64,000 nucleotides of DNA. It comes from Halobaculum rubrum (GTDB lineage: Archaea; Halobacteriota; Halobacteria; Halobacteriales; Haloferacaceae). The stretch covers positions 1,178,001 to 1,242,000 of the forward strand of contig NZ_CP082284.1 in the NCBI RefSeq assembly GCF_019880225.1, read 5' to 3'. The notes beneath the pieces are model-generated. The model was given only the letters and a program-made list of their open reading frames with translations, was not told where the DNA came from and did not search any database. Shown piece by piece: positions 16,699 through 25,909 of this stretch. Position 1 is the first letter of the stretch, and each line of letters starts with the position of its first letter. The position numbers and the translations under genes were made by a program.

Positions 16699-17991
16699 CT
16701 ATTCGTCTGCCTCGCCGCTCCCGTCGGCTGCCAGCGTCTCCCCGCCCTCGCCGGTCTTCACGTTCTCGAGGACCTCGTTCGCGAGGCGCTCCTGGAAGCC
16801 GTGGTACTTCGCGACGCCCGTCGCGTCGGCCTGCTCGATGCCGTCGACCGTCTCCGTGTTGAACGAGGCGGCCGACTCGGAGTAGACGCCGTACTCGGAG
16901 TCGCGTGCGACGGGGCGGCACTGGCCGCCCTGCAGCTTGACGGTGACCGTGCCGGTGACCTTCTCCTGGCCGGCGTCGAGGTAGCCCTCCAGGGAGTTCA
17001 CGAGCGGGGAGTTCACGAGGCCCTTGTACCCCTGCTGGGCCCACTGGTCGTCGATCTGTTGCTTGAAGTCGCGCTCGGACTTCGTGAACACGAGTTGTTC
17101 GAGCGCCTCGTGGGCCGTCAGGAGGACGGTCGCCGCGGGGTGCTCGTAGTTCTCGCGCACCTTCAGGCCGAGCATGCGGTCCTCCATCATGTCCGTGCGG
17201 CCGACGCCGTACGCGCCCGCGATCTCGTTCAGCTCCTCGATGAGCTCGACGGAGTCGACCGCCTCCCCGTTCTCGGCCGACAGCCGAGAGCCAGTCGAGG
17301 TCTCCTCGACGATGTTCAGCGTCACCGGGTAGCCCATCTCGAAGCCGATCTCCACCAGCTCCTCGCCCTCCGCGTCGCCGGGCGTCGTCGTCCAGTCGTA
17401 GATGTCCTCCGGCGGGACGTACGTCGGGTCCTCGAGGTCGTCGCCCTCGACCGAGCGCGACCAGAGGTTCGTGTCGATCGACCACGCGCCCTCGTTGCCG
17501 CCCTCGACGGGGAGGTCCTTCTCGTCGGCGTACTCGATCTCCCACTCGCGGGTGAGGCCGAGCTCGCGCACGGGCGCGATGACCTCCTTGTCGGAGCCGC
17601 GCCACACCGTCTCGAAGCGCAGTTGGTCGTTCCCCTTGCCCGTGCAGCCGTGGGCGAGGGCGTCGCAGTCGTGTTCCTCGGCGACGCCGAGGATGGCTTC
17701 CGCGATCACCGGACGCGCGAGCGCCGTCCCGAGCGGGTAGCCCTGATACGTCGCGTTCGCGCGCACGGAGTCGAAACACAGCTCCGCGAACTCGGTCTTC
17801 GCGTCGACGACGTAGTGCTCCAGATCGAGCGCCTCGGCGGTCTCCTCGGCCTCGTCGAACTCCTCGGCGGGCTGGCCCACGTCGACGGTGACGCCGACGA
17901 CCTCGTCGTAGCCGTACTCCTCCTCGAGGAGCGGGACGCAGACGGTCGTGTCGAGTCCACCGCTGAATGCGAGCGCAACGCGTTTCGTCAT
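16699..17991 (-). CDS. argG: argininosuccinate synthase
   Basis: A 430-residue ATP-dependent ligase joining citrulline and aspartate. The N-terminal PP-loop motif ALAFSGGLDTTVCV is at residues 6-19, followed by HGCTGKGNDQLRFE near residue 115 and VGRTDMMEDRMLGLKVRE near residue 265. The C-terminal 20 residues are acidic and nonconserved. The ATG at 17991 is preceded by a TATA-like box 28 nt upstream, giving a short leader. argH follows without a gap. Confidence 0.96.
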   Translation of the reverse strand: MTKRVALAFSGGLDTTVCVPLLEEEYGYDEVVGVTVDVGQPAEEFDEAEETAEALDLEHYVVDAKTEFAELCFDSVRANATYQGYPLGTALARPVIAEAILGVAEEHDCDALAHGCTGKGNDQLRFETVWRGSDKEVIAPVRELGLTREWEIEYADEKDLPVEGGNEGAWSIDTNLWSRSVEGDDLEDPTYVPPEDIYDWTTTPGDAEGEELVEIGFEMGYPVTLNIVEETSTGSRLSAENGEAVDSVELIEELNEIAGAYGVGRTDMMEDRMLGLKVRENYEHPAATVLLTAHEALEQLVFTKSERDFKQQIDDQWAQQGYKGLVNSPLVNSLEGYLDAGQEKVTGTVTVKLQGGQCRPVARDSEYGVYSESAASFNTETVDGIEQADATGVAKYHGFQERLANEVLENVKTGEGGETLAADGSGEADE

Positions 17992-18016
17992 ATCTCACGC
18001 TCGCACGCCGACGCCC

Positions 18017-18046
18017 ATAAATTCGACGTTTGTAAACTTTGAAAAT
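18017..18046 (-). promoter_or_regulatory. argG promoter with possible operator
   Basis: The minus strand carries ATTTAT (18017-18022) as TATA-like box, preceded by TTTTCAAAGTTTACAAACG (18028-18046). GTTTACAAAC has GTTT/AAAC arms. The spacing of ACAAA, TCGA and the TATA box resembles that upstream of lysW. Confidence 0.4.
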
Positions 18047-18050
18047 TAAT

Positions 18051-18371
18051 CGCGGACTGCACGCTACCCGGAGAAAGGCGAGCGGATCGAGTCGATGAGA
18101 AGTGGTGTTGATGGGCCTAGCGGCCCGGTCGTCGCGGCGCGGGGACTCGGCTCCGAGCCGCGGCACCGCGGACGCGTCGCTCGAATGAGGCGCGAACGTG
18201 AGCGACGGCGTCCGCTGTCATACGCGAAGCTACACCCTCGATCGGTAAAAACGGTACCGGTCCGGCGAAGGTTGCGACGGTGCCGAACAGGGAGCGACTG
18301 TGCACCGGTGCCGTATCCCGCCGTATCGGCGAAGCGAACCCGTTTTCCCCGGCGGCGACGGAGTTTCGGGC
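18051..18371. other. argG-hemC divergent gap
   Basis: The gap holds the argG promoter on its left, a small hairpin CGGCT-CCG-AGCCG at 18148-18160, and on the right a TTTTCC box (18343-18348) about 27 nt before the hemC ATG. No convincing gene is seen between them. Confidence 0.45.
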
Positions 18372-19613
18372 ATGACAACCGGGACGCTGCGGCTCGCAAC
18401 CCGCGGCTCCGACCTCGCGCTCCGACAGGCGGCCGGCGTCCGAGACGAGCTCTCGACGCGCCGCCGCGACGTGGAGCTGGTCGAGGTCGAGACGCGCGGC
18501 GACCGACTCGACGAGGATCTCATCACCGAACTCGGCCGCACCGGCGCGTTCGTTCGCGCGCTCGACGAGGAGGTGCTGTCGGGCGAGGTCGACGCCGCGG
18601 TCCACTCGTTGAAGGACATGCCCACCGACATGCCCGACGGCCTCGTCGTTGCCGCCGTCGGCGAGCGCGCCCCCGCCGGCGACGCGCTCGTCACTCGCGA
18701 GGGCGGCGACCTCGCTGACCTCCCGCGCGGCTCGGTCGTCGGCACCTCCTCGCTGCGGCGGAAGGCGCAGGTGCTCGCCGAGCGCCCCGACCTGGAGGTG
18801 CGCCCCCTCCGCGGCAACGTCGACACGCGGCTCCAGAAGCTGATCGCGCCCGCGCTTCAGGCCGAGCACGAGCGCCGCGTCGAGGCCGAGGCCGACCACA
18901 AGGGGGATCCCGGCGCACGCGAGGAGGATAGCGAGGCGCGGAGCGCCTCGGACAGTCGAGCGACGGAGTCGTCCGAGACGGCGAAGCCGTCTCGTGATGA
19001 CGGAAGCCGCGACGCGGCTTCCGAACCATCGCGAGACCGCGAGTACGAACGCACCGTCGAGGAGTGGTTCGACGACCGCACCGAGTTCCAGCGCGCCGCG
19101 TTGGAACACGAGGTCGACCACGAGTACGACGCCATCGTGCTGGCGGAGGCCGGCCTGCGTCGCTCGGATCTGTTCTACCGCGACGAGTACGAGGTCGAGC
19201 GCCTCGACCGCGCGGACCACGTCCCCGCGCCCGGCCAGGGCGCCGTCGCCGTCACCGCGAGCGACCCCGACGTGATCGACGCGATCCGGTCGGCGATGGA
19301 CCACGAGCCGACCCGCGTCGCCACCAGCGTCGAGCGCACGATCCTCGCCGAGTTGGGCGGCGGCTGTATCGCCCCGATCGGCGTCAACGCGCTCGTCCAG
19401 GGCGAGCACGTCAGCGCCCGCGTTCGGGTGCTGTCGGCCGACGGCGACACCGAGGTGAAGGCGAACCGCGACCTCCCGCTGCGTACCTACCGCGAGGGCG
19501 CCGCCGAGTTCGCCGGGTCGCTGCGCGATCAGGGCGCCGCCGAACTCATCGAGGCCGCGAAGCGCGCCGCGGACACGGAGACCGCGAAACGCGTCGAGGA
19601 GGGTGACGAGTAG
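18372..19613 (+). CDS. hemC: hydroxymethylbilane synthase (porphobilinogen deaminase)
   Basis: A 413-residue enzyme that joins four porphobilinogens into hydroxymethylbilane. It opens with LRLATRGSDLALRQA, has VHSLKDMPTDMPDG near residue 80 and GTSSLRRKAQVL near residue 125. LGGGCIAPIGVNA near residue 335 contains the cysteine that should hold the dipyrromethane cofactor. Between NVDTRLQKL and EYDAIVLAEAG there are about 100 residues, against roughly 10 in bacterial HemC; part is a haloarchaeal insertion, and about 30 residues come from three tandem palindromes. The ATG at 18372 fits the conserved start and a leaderless promoter. It heads hemC-sumT-hemD. Confidence 0.95.
   Translation: MTTGTLRLATRGSDLALRQAAGVRDELSTRRRDVELVEVETRGDRLDEDLITELGRTGAFVRALDEEVLSGEVDAAVHSLKDMPTDMPDGLVVAAVGERAPAGDALVTREGGDLADLPRGSVVGTSSLRRKAQVLAERPDLEVRPLRGNVDTRLQKLIAPALQAEHERRVEAEADHKGDPGAREEDSEARSASDSRATESSETAKPSRDDGSRDAASEPSRDREYERTVEEWFDDRTEFQRAALEHEVDHEYDAIVLAEAGLRRSDLFYRDEYEVERLDRADHVPAPGQGAVAVTASDPDVIDAIRSAMDHEPTRVATSVERTILAELGGGCIAPIGVNALVQGEHVSARVRVLSADGDTEVKANRDLPLRTYREGAAEFAGSLRDQGAAELIEAAKRAADTETAKRVEEGDE
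18931..19023 (+). repeat. three tandem palindromes inserted in hemC
   Basis: CGAGGCGC-GGA-GCGCCTCG (18932-18950), CGAGACGGC-GAA-GCCGTCTCG (18974-18994) and CGGAAGCCGC-GAC-GCGGCTTCCG (19001-19023). Each has an 8-10 bp perfect stem and a 3-nt loop beginning with G. All are read in frame and encode Ser/Arg/Glu/Ala-rich sequence inside the haloarchaeal insertion of HemC. The first 32 nt recur exactly at 15101-15132 in inverted orientation. Confidence 0.8.
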
Positions 19614-20468
19614 ATGAGCGACGAGCGCGACGCGACCCGCGACCGCGACGGCATCGACCGCGACGGCGGCTTCGTCTCGCTGGTCGGCTCGGGCCCCGGC
19701 GACCCCGAACTGCTCACGGTGAAGGCACGCCGCCGACTCGATGAGGCGGACGTGGTGCTGCACGACAAGCTCCCCGGCCCCGAGATCCTCGGATCCATCT
19801 CCGAGGACAAACGCGAGGACGTGGGCAAGCGCGCCGGCGGCGAGCGCACCAGTCAGGAGTACACGAACGACCGGCTCGTCGAACTCGCGGAGGCCGGTGA
19901 GCACGTGGTCCGCCTGAAAGGCGGCGACCCGTTCGTCTTCGGACGCGGCGGCGAGGAGGCCGAACACCTCGCCGCCAACGGCGTCCCGTTCGAGGTCGTC
20001 CCGGGCGTCACCTCCCCCATCGCCGCGCCGGGCGTCGCGGGCGTCCCCGTGACCCACCGGGACCACGCCTCCTCCGTCTCGTTCGTCACGGGCCACGAGG
20101 ACCCGACAAAGGACGAATCCGTGGTGGACTGGGCGGCGCTCGCGGCCACCGGCGGCACCATCGTCGTCCTGATGGGCGTCGGGAAGCTGCCGCTGTACAC
20201 CGCCGAACTGCTCGACGCCGGGATGGACCCCGCTACGCCCGTGGCGCTCGTCGAGCGCGGCACCTGGCCCGACATGCGCGTCGCGACCGGCACGCTCGCC
20301 GACATCGTCGACGTGCGTGACGAGGCGGGGATCGAGCCGCCCGCGATCACCGTGATCGGTGAAGTCGCCGGCGCTCGCGAGCGAGTGGTCGAGTTCCTGC
20401 GCGGACGCGGCGACGCGGCCGCGACCGTCGACACAGCGACCACAGCCCGCACGGAGGAGGACGAATGA
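19614..20468 (+). CDS. cobA: uroporphyrinogen-III C-methyltransferase
   Basis: A 284-residue SAM-dependent methyltransferase (SUMT) converting uroporphyrinogen III to precorrin-2, the branch point to siroheme, cobalamin and the archaeal siroheme-dependent heme route. Motifs are VSLVGSGPGDPELLTVKA near residue 22, VRLKGGDPFVFGRGGEE near residue 100 and VPGVTSPIAAPGVAGVPVTHR near residue 125. An acidic 18-residue extension precedes the core. It starts directly after the hemC stop and overlaps the hemD ATG (ATGA). Confidence 0.94.
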   Translation: MSDERDATRDRDGIDRDGGFVSLVGSGPGDPELLTVKARRRLDEADVVLHDKLPGPEILGSISEDKREDVGKRAGGERTSQEYTNDRLVELAEAGEHVVRLKGGDPFVFGRGGEEAEHLAANGVPFEVVPGVTSPIAAPGVAGVPVTHRDHASSVSFVTGHEDPTKDESVVDWAALAATGGTIVVLMGVGKLPLYTAELLDAGMDPATPVALVERGTWPDMRVATGTLADIVDVRDEAGIEPPAITVIGEVAGARERVVEFLRGRGDAAATVDTATTARTEEDE

Positions 20469-21253
20469 GCGACGACGACCGCCCCCGCGTCGCGGTGTTC
20501 CGGCCCGACGACGAGCGCCTGACAGAGGCGGTCGAGACGCTCGACGCGCTCGGCGTCGACGCCCTCGCGGACCCGATGCTGGAGATCCGCCCGACCGGCG
20601 CGGTGCCGGAGGGCGCCGGCTGGATCGTGTTCACCTCGAAGACGGGTGTCGAGTTGGCCGACGAGGCCGGCTGGTCCCCCGCCGACGCCGGCGGCGACGA
20701 GCGAGACGGAGCAGCCACCGAGGAGCGTGACGGCCCCGCGATCGCGTGTATCGGCCCGTCGACCGCCGACGCGGTCCGCGAGGCCGGCTGGCCGGTGGAC
20801 CTGATCCCCAACGAGTACTCCTCGACGGGCCTCGTCGCCGCGTTCGACGCGCTGGGCGTCGACGGCGTCCGTATCGAGGTCGCCCGGTCGGACCACGGGA
20901 GCCAGGTGCTGCTCGACGGCCTCCGCGACGCCGGCGCGACCGTCCACGAGACGGTGCTGTACGAACTCGTCCGACCGGAGGGAAGCGGCGACTCGGCCGA
21001 GGCGGCCGCCCGGGGCGACCTCGCGGGCGCGTGCTTCACCTCCTCGCTCACGGTCGAGCACTTCCTCGACGCCGCCGACGAGCGGGGCGTCCGCGACGGG
21101 GCGCTCGCGGGGCTTGACGACGCCGTCGTCGGCTGTATCGGCCACCCGACCCGCGAGACGGCCGAGTCACACGGCGTCGCCGTCGACGTGGTGCCCGCGG
21201 AGGCGTCGTTCGAGGCGCTCGCGGAGTCTGTCGTCGCCGAGTTGGACGGCTGA
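20465..21253 (+). CDS. hemD: uroporphyrinogen-III synthase
   Basis: A 262-residue protein of the poorly conserved HemD family, closing hydroxymethylbilane to uroporphyrinogen III. Two similar alpha/beta domains are visible; typical pieces are GWIVFTSKTGVE near residue 50, IACIGPSTADAVREAGWPVD near residue 95 and CFTSSLTVEHFLDAA near residue 190. Position after hemC and sumT with an ATGA overlap strongly supports the call. An acidic loop lies near residues 70-90. Confidence 0.9.
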   Translation: MSDDDRPRVAVFRPDDERLTEAVETLDALGVDALADPMLEIRPTGAVPEGAGWIVFTSKTGVELADEAGWSPADAGGDERDGAATEERDGPAIACIGPSTADAVREAGWPVDLIPNEYSSTGLVAAFDALGVDGVRIEVARSDHGSQVLLDGLRDAGATVHETVLYELVRPEGSGDSAEAAARGDLAGACFTSSLTVEHFLDAADERGVRDGALAGLDDAVVGCIGHPTRETAESHGVAVDVVPAEASFEALAESVVAELDG

Positions 21254-21461
21254 TCGCGCCTCCGCGCAGCGAGTTCTCTTTCTCGCACTCGTTCACGTCG
21301 CCACCGTCCCGAACGGGAAGCGCGCGCGAGCGAACTCGCCCGAAACGCCGGATATCCGTGTTAATATACCAAATTCAGTATACTATGTACGTCTACGTCG
21401 CTCGCAACACTTGCCCAGCGTGCGGCGATGTTACAACCTTATATGACCTATATTCACTCCA

Positions 21462-21484
21462 ATATTCGACGCGTATCCGAATAT
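21462..21484. promoter_or_regulatory. inverted repeat upstream of the amtB promoter
   Basis: ATATTCG (21462-21468) and CGAATAT (21478-21484) are perfect 7-bp arms around a 9-nt spacer. The site ends 7 bp before the TATAAT box of the amtB leader, the usual place for an activator or repressor next to the archaeal BRE. The surrounding 250 bp (21340-21600) are markedly AT-rich compared with the rest of the window. Confidence 0.5.
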
Positions 21485-21490
21485 CCACAG

Positions 21491-21496
21491 TATAAT
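21491..21496 (+). promoter_or_regulatory. TATA box of the amtB transcript
   Basis: TATAAT, centred about 27 nt before the ATG at 21521. This is the spacing for a leaderless haloarchaeal mRNA and marks that ATG, not the amtB GTG at 21619, as the 5' end of the message. Confidence 0.55.
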
Positions 21497-21520
21497 TCCG
21501 TATTGTCAACTCCAGGGTTT

Positions 21521-21622
21521 ATGTGGTTCCAAATCGGGTCTTCTCGCGTGGAGATGTACCAGAACGACACGGAATACGCTGAAGGGCTGAACGAATGCGG
21601 AACTATTGAGGTGGCACTGTGA
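21521..21622 (+). CDS. 33-residue leader ORF overlapping the amtB start
   Basis: Begins [20 protein letters not shown] and ends at a TGA (21620-21622) that overlaps the amtB GTG (GTGA). The start coincides with the expected leaderless transcript start. Codon use is less GC-biased than in the main genes. It may be a leader peptide through which ribosomes reach amtB, perhaps linking transporter output to nitrogen or amino acid status. No family is recognised. The same frame stays open upstream to 21428. Confidence 0.45.
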   Translation: MWFQIGSSRVEMYQNDTEYAEGLNECGTIEVAL

Positions 21623-23301
21623 GTCCCCTGCAGGTCGACCCGGCGGTCCTGGCGGAGGGGATAAACCTGATGTGGGTGCTGGTGGTCACCTTCCTCATCT
21701 TCTTCATGCACGCCGGCTTCGCGATGCTGGAGGCCGGGCAGGTGCGCTCGAAGAACGTCGCCAACCAGCTGACGAAGAACCTCCTGACGTGGAGCGTCGG
21801 CGTGACGGCGTTCTTCCTCGTCGGCGCGGGGGTCTCCTCGCTCGTCGGCGGGCTCACCGGCGGCGGCGGCTACTCGATGGCCGAGGCGTTCGGCGTGTTG
21901 ACGACCGGGAACTCCGCCGACTGGGTCGGCTGGCTCTTCGGCGCCGTCTTCGCGATGACGGCGGCGACCATCGTCTCCGGCGCCGTCGCCGGGCGCATGA
22001 AGCTGCGCGCGTACGTGAGCTACACGATCCTGCTCGCGGCGGTCATCTACCCGGTCGTCACGGGGCTGACGTGGGCGGGCGGCTTCCTCGCGTCGCTCGG
22101 CTTCGCTGACTTCGCGGGCGGCATGATCGTTCACGGGATGGGCGGCATCGCGGGCCTGACGGCCGCCTACATGGTCGGTCCGCGTCTCGGCCGCTACAAC
22201 GAGGACGGGTCGTCCAACGTCATCCCCGGCCACTCGCTGACGTTCGCGGTGCTGGGCACGCTCGTGCTCGCGTTCGGCTGGTACGGGTTCAACGTCGGCA
22301 CCGCCGCTTCCGTGTTCGCCGTCGAGAACGGCGAACTCACGCTCGGGGCGTTCTCGTACGTGGGTCGCGTCGCGCTGACGACGACGCTCGGCATGGCCGC
22401 CGGCGCCATCGGCGCGGGCGCGCTGTCACTGTACAAGACCGGGAAGGTCGACACGCTGTACGTCGCGAACGGACTGTTGGCGGGGCTCGTCGGCGTCACC
22501 TCGAACACGGACGCGATCATCTGGCCCGGCGCGCTGGTCATCGGTCTGCTCGCCGGCGCCCAGCTCCCCATCGTCTTCGAGTTCGTCGAGAAGCGCCTGA
22601 AGATCGACGACGTGTGCGCGGTGTTCCCGGTTCACGGCTCCGCCGGCGTGCTCGGCGCGGTGCTGTTGCCGTTCTTCGCCGTCGACGGCTTCACCGTCGG
22701 CGCGCTCGTGTCGCAGGTCGTCGGCGTCGGCGTCATCGCCATCTGGACCGTCGCCGCCACCGCCGTGGTGTTCGGCGTCATCAAGCTCCTCGGTGAGATC
22801 CGCGTCGACCGCGACCACGAGATCGAGGGGCTCGACGCCTCCGAGCACGGCGTCGACACCTACCCCGAGTTCGGGAGTCCGGACACGGCCGTGACCGACG
22901 GCGGCACCGTCGACGGGAACGGCATCGTCCGCGCCGACGGCGGCGAGGCCAACGACGGCGGCATCAAGCTGGTGACCGCCTTCATCCGCCCGGACAAGCT
23001 CTCGGACGTCAAGACCGGGCTCGCGGAGGTCGGCGCGCCCTCGCTGACGGTGACGAACGTCTCCGGCCGCGGCAGCCAGCCCGCCAAGAAGGGCCAGTGG
23101 CGCGGCGAGGAGTACACGGTCGACCTCCACCAGAAGGTGAAGATCGAGTGTGTCGTCGCCGACATCCCCGCGGGCGACGTCGCGGAGGCGATCAGCGACG
23201 CCGCGACCACGGGCGAGAAGGGCGACGGCAAGGTGTTCGTCCTGCCCGTCGAGAACGCCTACCAGATCCGGACCGGGGAGGTGGGGCGCAGCGCGGTATA
23301 G
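21619..23301 (+). CDS. amtB: ammonium transporter fused to a PII (GlnK) domain
   Basis: A 560-residue protein. Residues 1-400 are an Amt/Rh ammonium channel with eleven expected helices; it shows [13 protein letters not shown] near residue 32, [16 protein letters not shown] near residue 170 and [13 protein letters not shown] near residue 335, which contain conserved pore histidines. The Amt tail [17 protein letters not shown] is present. After an acidic Gly/Asp linker (about 420-445), residues 450-555 form a PII domain: VSGRGSQ and [13 protein letters not shown] (T-loop with the tyrosine) and [11 protein letters not shown] (ATP-binding signature). Most organisms encode GlnK separately. The GTG overlaps the leader ORF stop. 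The fused PII domain probably gates the pore in response to ATP/ADP and 2-oxoglutarate. Confidence 0.92.
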   Translation: MSPLQVDPAVLAEGINLMWVLVVTFLIFFMHAGFAMLEAGQVRSKNVANQLTKNLLTWSVGVTAFFLVGAGVSSLVGGLTGGGGYSMAEAFGVLTTGNSADWVGWLFGAVFAMTAATIVSGAVAGRMKLRAYVSYTILLAAVIYPVVTGLTWAGGFLASLGFADFAGGMIVHGMGGIAGLTAAYMVGPRLGRYNEDGSSNVIPGHSLTFAVLGTLVLAFGWYGFNVGTAASVFAVENGELTLGAFSYVGRVALTTTLGMAAGAIGAGALSLYKTGKVDTLYVANGLLAGLVGVTSNTDAIIWPGALVIGLLAGAQLPIVFEFVEKRLKIDDVCAVFPVHGSAGVLGAVLLPFFAVDGFTVGALVSQVVGVGVIAIWTVAATAVVFGVIKLLGEIRVDRDHEIEGLDASEHGVDTYPEFGSPDTAVTDGGTVDGNGIVRADGGEANDGGIKLVTAFIRPDKLSDVKTGLAEVGAPSLTVTNVSGRGSQPAKKGQWRGEEYTVDLHQKVKIECVVADIPAGDVAEAISDAATTGEKGDGKVFVLPVENAYQIRTGEVGRSAV

Positions 23302-23662
23302 CTCCCCCGACCGGATCGCCGGTTCGGCGGTCCGGCGCTTACGGATCCGACTCGCACCGCTCGCCCACCGACCTCGGTCCGCACCCCGCACGCGGCGCGG
23401 ACGCGGCCGCCGGGGGCACGCGACGGAGGACCCCACTGGTACTGGTGCTCACCTCCTCGCGCCCGCCACCGTGCCACGTTCCGTGTCACCGCCCCCGCGG
23501 CCGCCGCAGCCGCCTGCCGGGTGACGCGTCCGGCTACGCCCGCGACGGTCCGCCAGCCCGTCGCGGGTCGTCACCCGATTCTGCCGGATACACGACGCCG
23601 ATAGCGGCGGCGCCCGCCGCGACCCAGTAACTACTTTCGGGGTCACACTCGAAGGGCGGCGT
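23302..23662. other. amtB-hemL gap with a nested hairpin
   Basis: No gene is seen in this 361-bp stretch. It contains nested inverted repeats at 23519-23576 and, close to the hemL ATG, an AT-containing box (CTACTTTCG) that could be its promoter element. Confidence 0.4.
23519..23576. repeat. nested inverted repeat, 10-bp and 8-bp stems
   Basis: Inner arms CCCGCGACGG (23539-23548) and CCGTCGCGGG (23558-23567) are perfect with a 9-nt loop. Outer arms GGGTGACG (23519-23526) and CGTCACCC (23569-23576) are also perfect. This is a large stable hairpin 86 bp before hemL. It could be a terminator of amtB, a member of the dispersed palindrome family, or an operator. Confidence 0.6.
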
Positions 23663-25006
<1,344 letters not shown>

Positions 25007-25041
25007 GCCGGCGTTCGTCGCGAACCCCTCCCCGACGACGG

Positions 25042-25908
25042 CTATCCCCGAATCCGGCGGAGGAGTCGCGAGACGAGCCCGCCGCCGTGCCGCTCGGGCA
25101 CGTCGTCCCACAGCGCGAACGCGGCGACGACGTCCGCTTCGCGGCTGGCGACCCCCTCCTCGCGGTCGGGCGCGACGACGCCGAGGTTGATCTCGTAGTG
25201 GCCGTAGTAGCCGAGCTTCAGCAGCTGGCGCTCGCGGAAGCCGACGACGAACTCCCGGACGTCGTCGGGGATCTCCGGGGCGACGATGACGAATGAGAAG
25301 TCGGTCCCGAAGTGCTCCTCGTCGGCGTCGACCAGATCGTCGGCGAGGGCGTGACCCAGTTCGACGAGCCGCTCCAGGTCCCGGACGGTCACCGAGTCGA
25401 CCCGGCGGGCGAACAGGTGCTCGTCGCTGTGGTGGTTCGCATAGTCGAGCGACGGGTGGAAGAACTCCTTCTGTGAACGGATCTGCATCGACGCGTACAG
25501 ATCGAACGGCTCGCCCCGGGCGCGGTAGTCGCGTTCGAGGTCGTAGTTGAACATGAGCCGGTCGCTGACGCGGTCGAGGTACCTGTCGTCCCACGTGGGT
25601 ACGTCCTCGTAGGCGTCGCCGTCGAGGATCCGCCCCTGCTCGTCGGTGCGGGGCTCCTCGCCGGGGGCGGAGTCGGCGGCGCGCTCCGGGTCGGTCCCGC
25701 TTCCGTCGGCTCGAACGGCGTGTTCACGGGTCGATCTCCCGGCTCGCGGGTCGCATCGCTTGCGGGTCGCGTTGCTCGCGGGTCGCCTCGCGATCTCGCT
25801 CCGCTCGACCGCGCACCGCTCCCCGCTCGACGGTCCGGGGCGCTCGCTTCGCTGGCGCCCCGCACTCCTCGCTCGCTTCGAGGACTCCCTTCGGTCGTCC
25901 TCGCTCAT
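25042..25908 (-). CDS. uncharacterised haloarchaeal protein with a repeat-derived N terminus
   Basis: A 288-residue protein. The apparent conserved core is residues 90-288, with DVPTWDDRYLDRVSDRLMFN, QIRSQKEFFHPSLDYANHH and FSFVIVAPEIPDDVREFVV; no known domain is recognised. Residues 5-75 are an Arg/Ser-rich stretch encoded by tandem and palindromic repeats and are unlike a normal acidic halophilic protein. The ATG at 25908 is the only ATG before the core, so either the insert is translated or a non-ATG start lies downstream of it. It follows the cupin gene by 1 bp and probably shares its transcript. Confidence 0.65.
   Translation of the reverse strand: MSEDDRRESSKRARSAGRQRSERPGPSSGERCAVERSEIARRPASNATRKRCDPRAGRSTREHAVRADGSGTDPERAADSAPGEEPRTDEQGRILDGDAYEDVPTWDDRYLDRVSDRLMFNYDLERDYRARGEPFDLYASMQIRSQKEFFHPSLDYANHHSDEHLFARRVDSVTVRDLERLVELGHALADDLVDADEEHFGTDFSFVIVAPEIPDDVREFVVGFRERQLLKLGYYGHYEINLGVVAPDREEGVASREADVVAAFALWDDVPERHGGGLVSRLLRRIRG
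25741..25902 (-). repeat. palindromes and tandem repeats at the 5' end of a coding region
   Basis: Three tandem units of the form GCGGGTCGC plus 5-6 nt lie between about 25745 and 25787. A palindrome GGGGCGC ... GCGCCCC with an 11-nt loop is at 25837-25861, and GAGGAC ... GTCCTC at about 25880-25902. The loops again contain TCGCTTCGC- or CCTTCGG-type cores. This is the densest cluster of such elements inside a reading frame in the window. Confidence 0.65.
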
Positions 25909-25909
25909 C

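Noticed and set aside
18932-19023. CRISPR-like array in hemC
   Set aside because: The hairpins differ in sequence, lack regular spacers and lie inside a conserved gene in frame.
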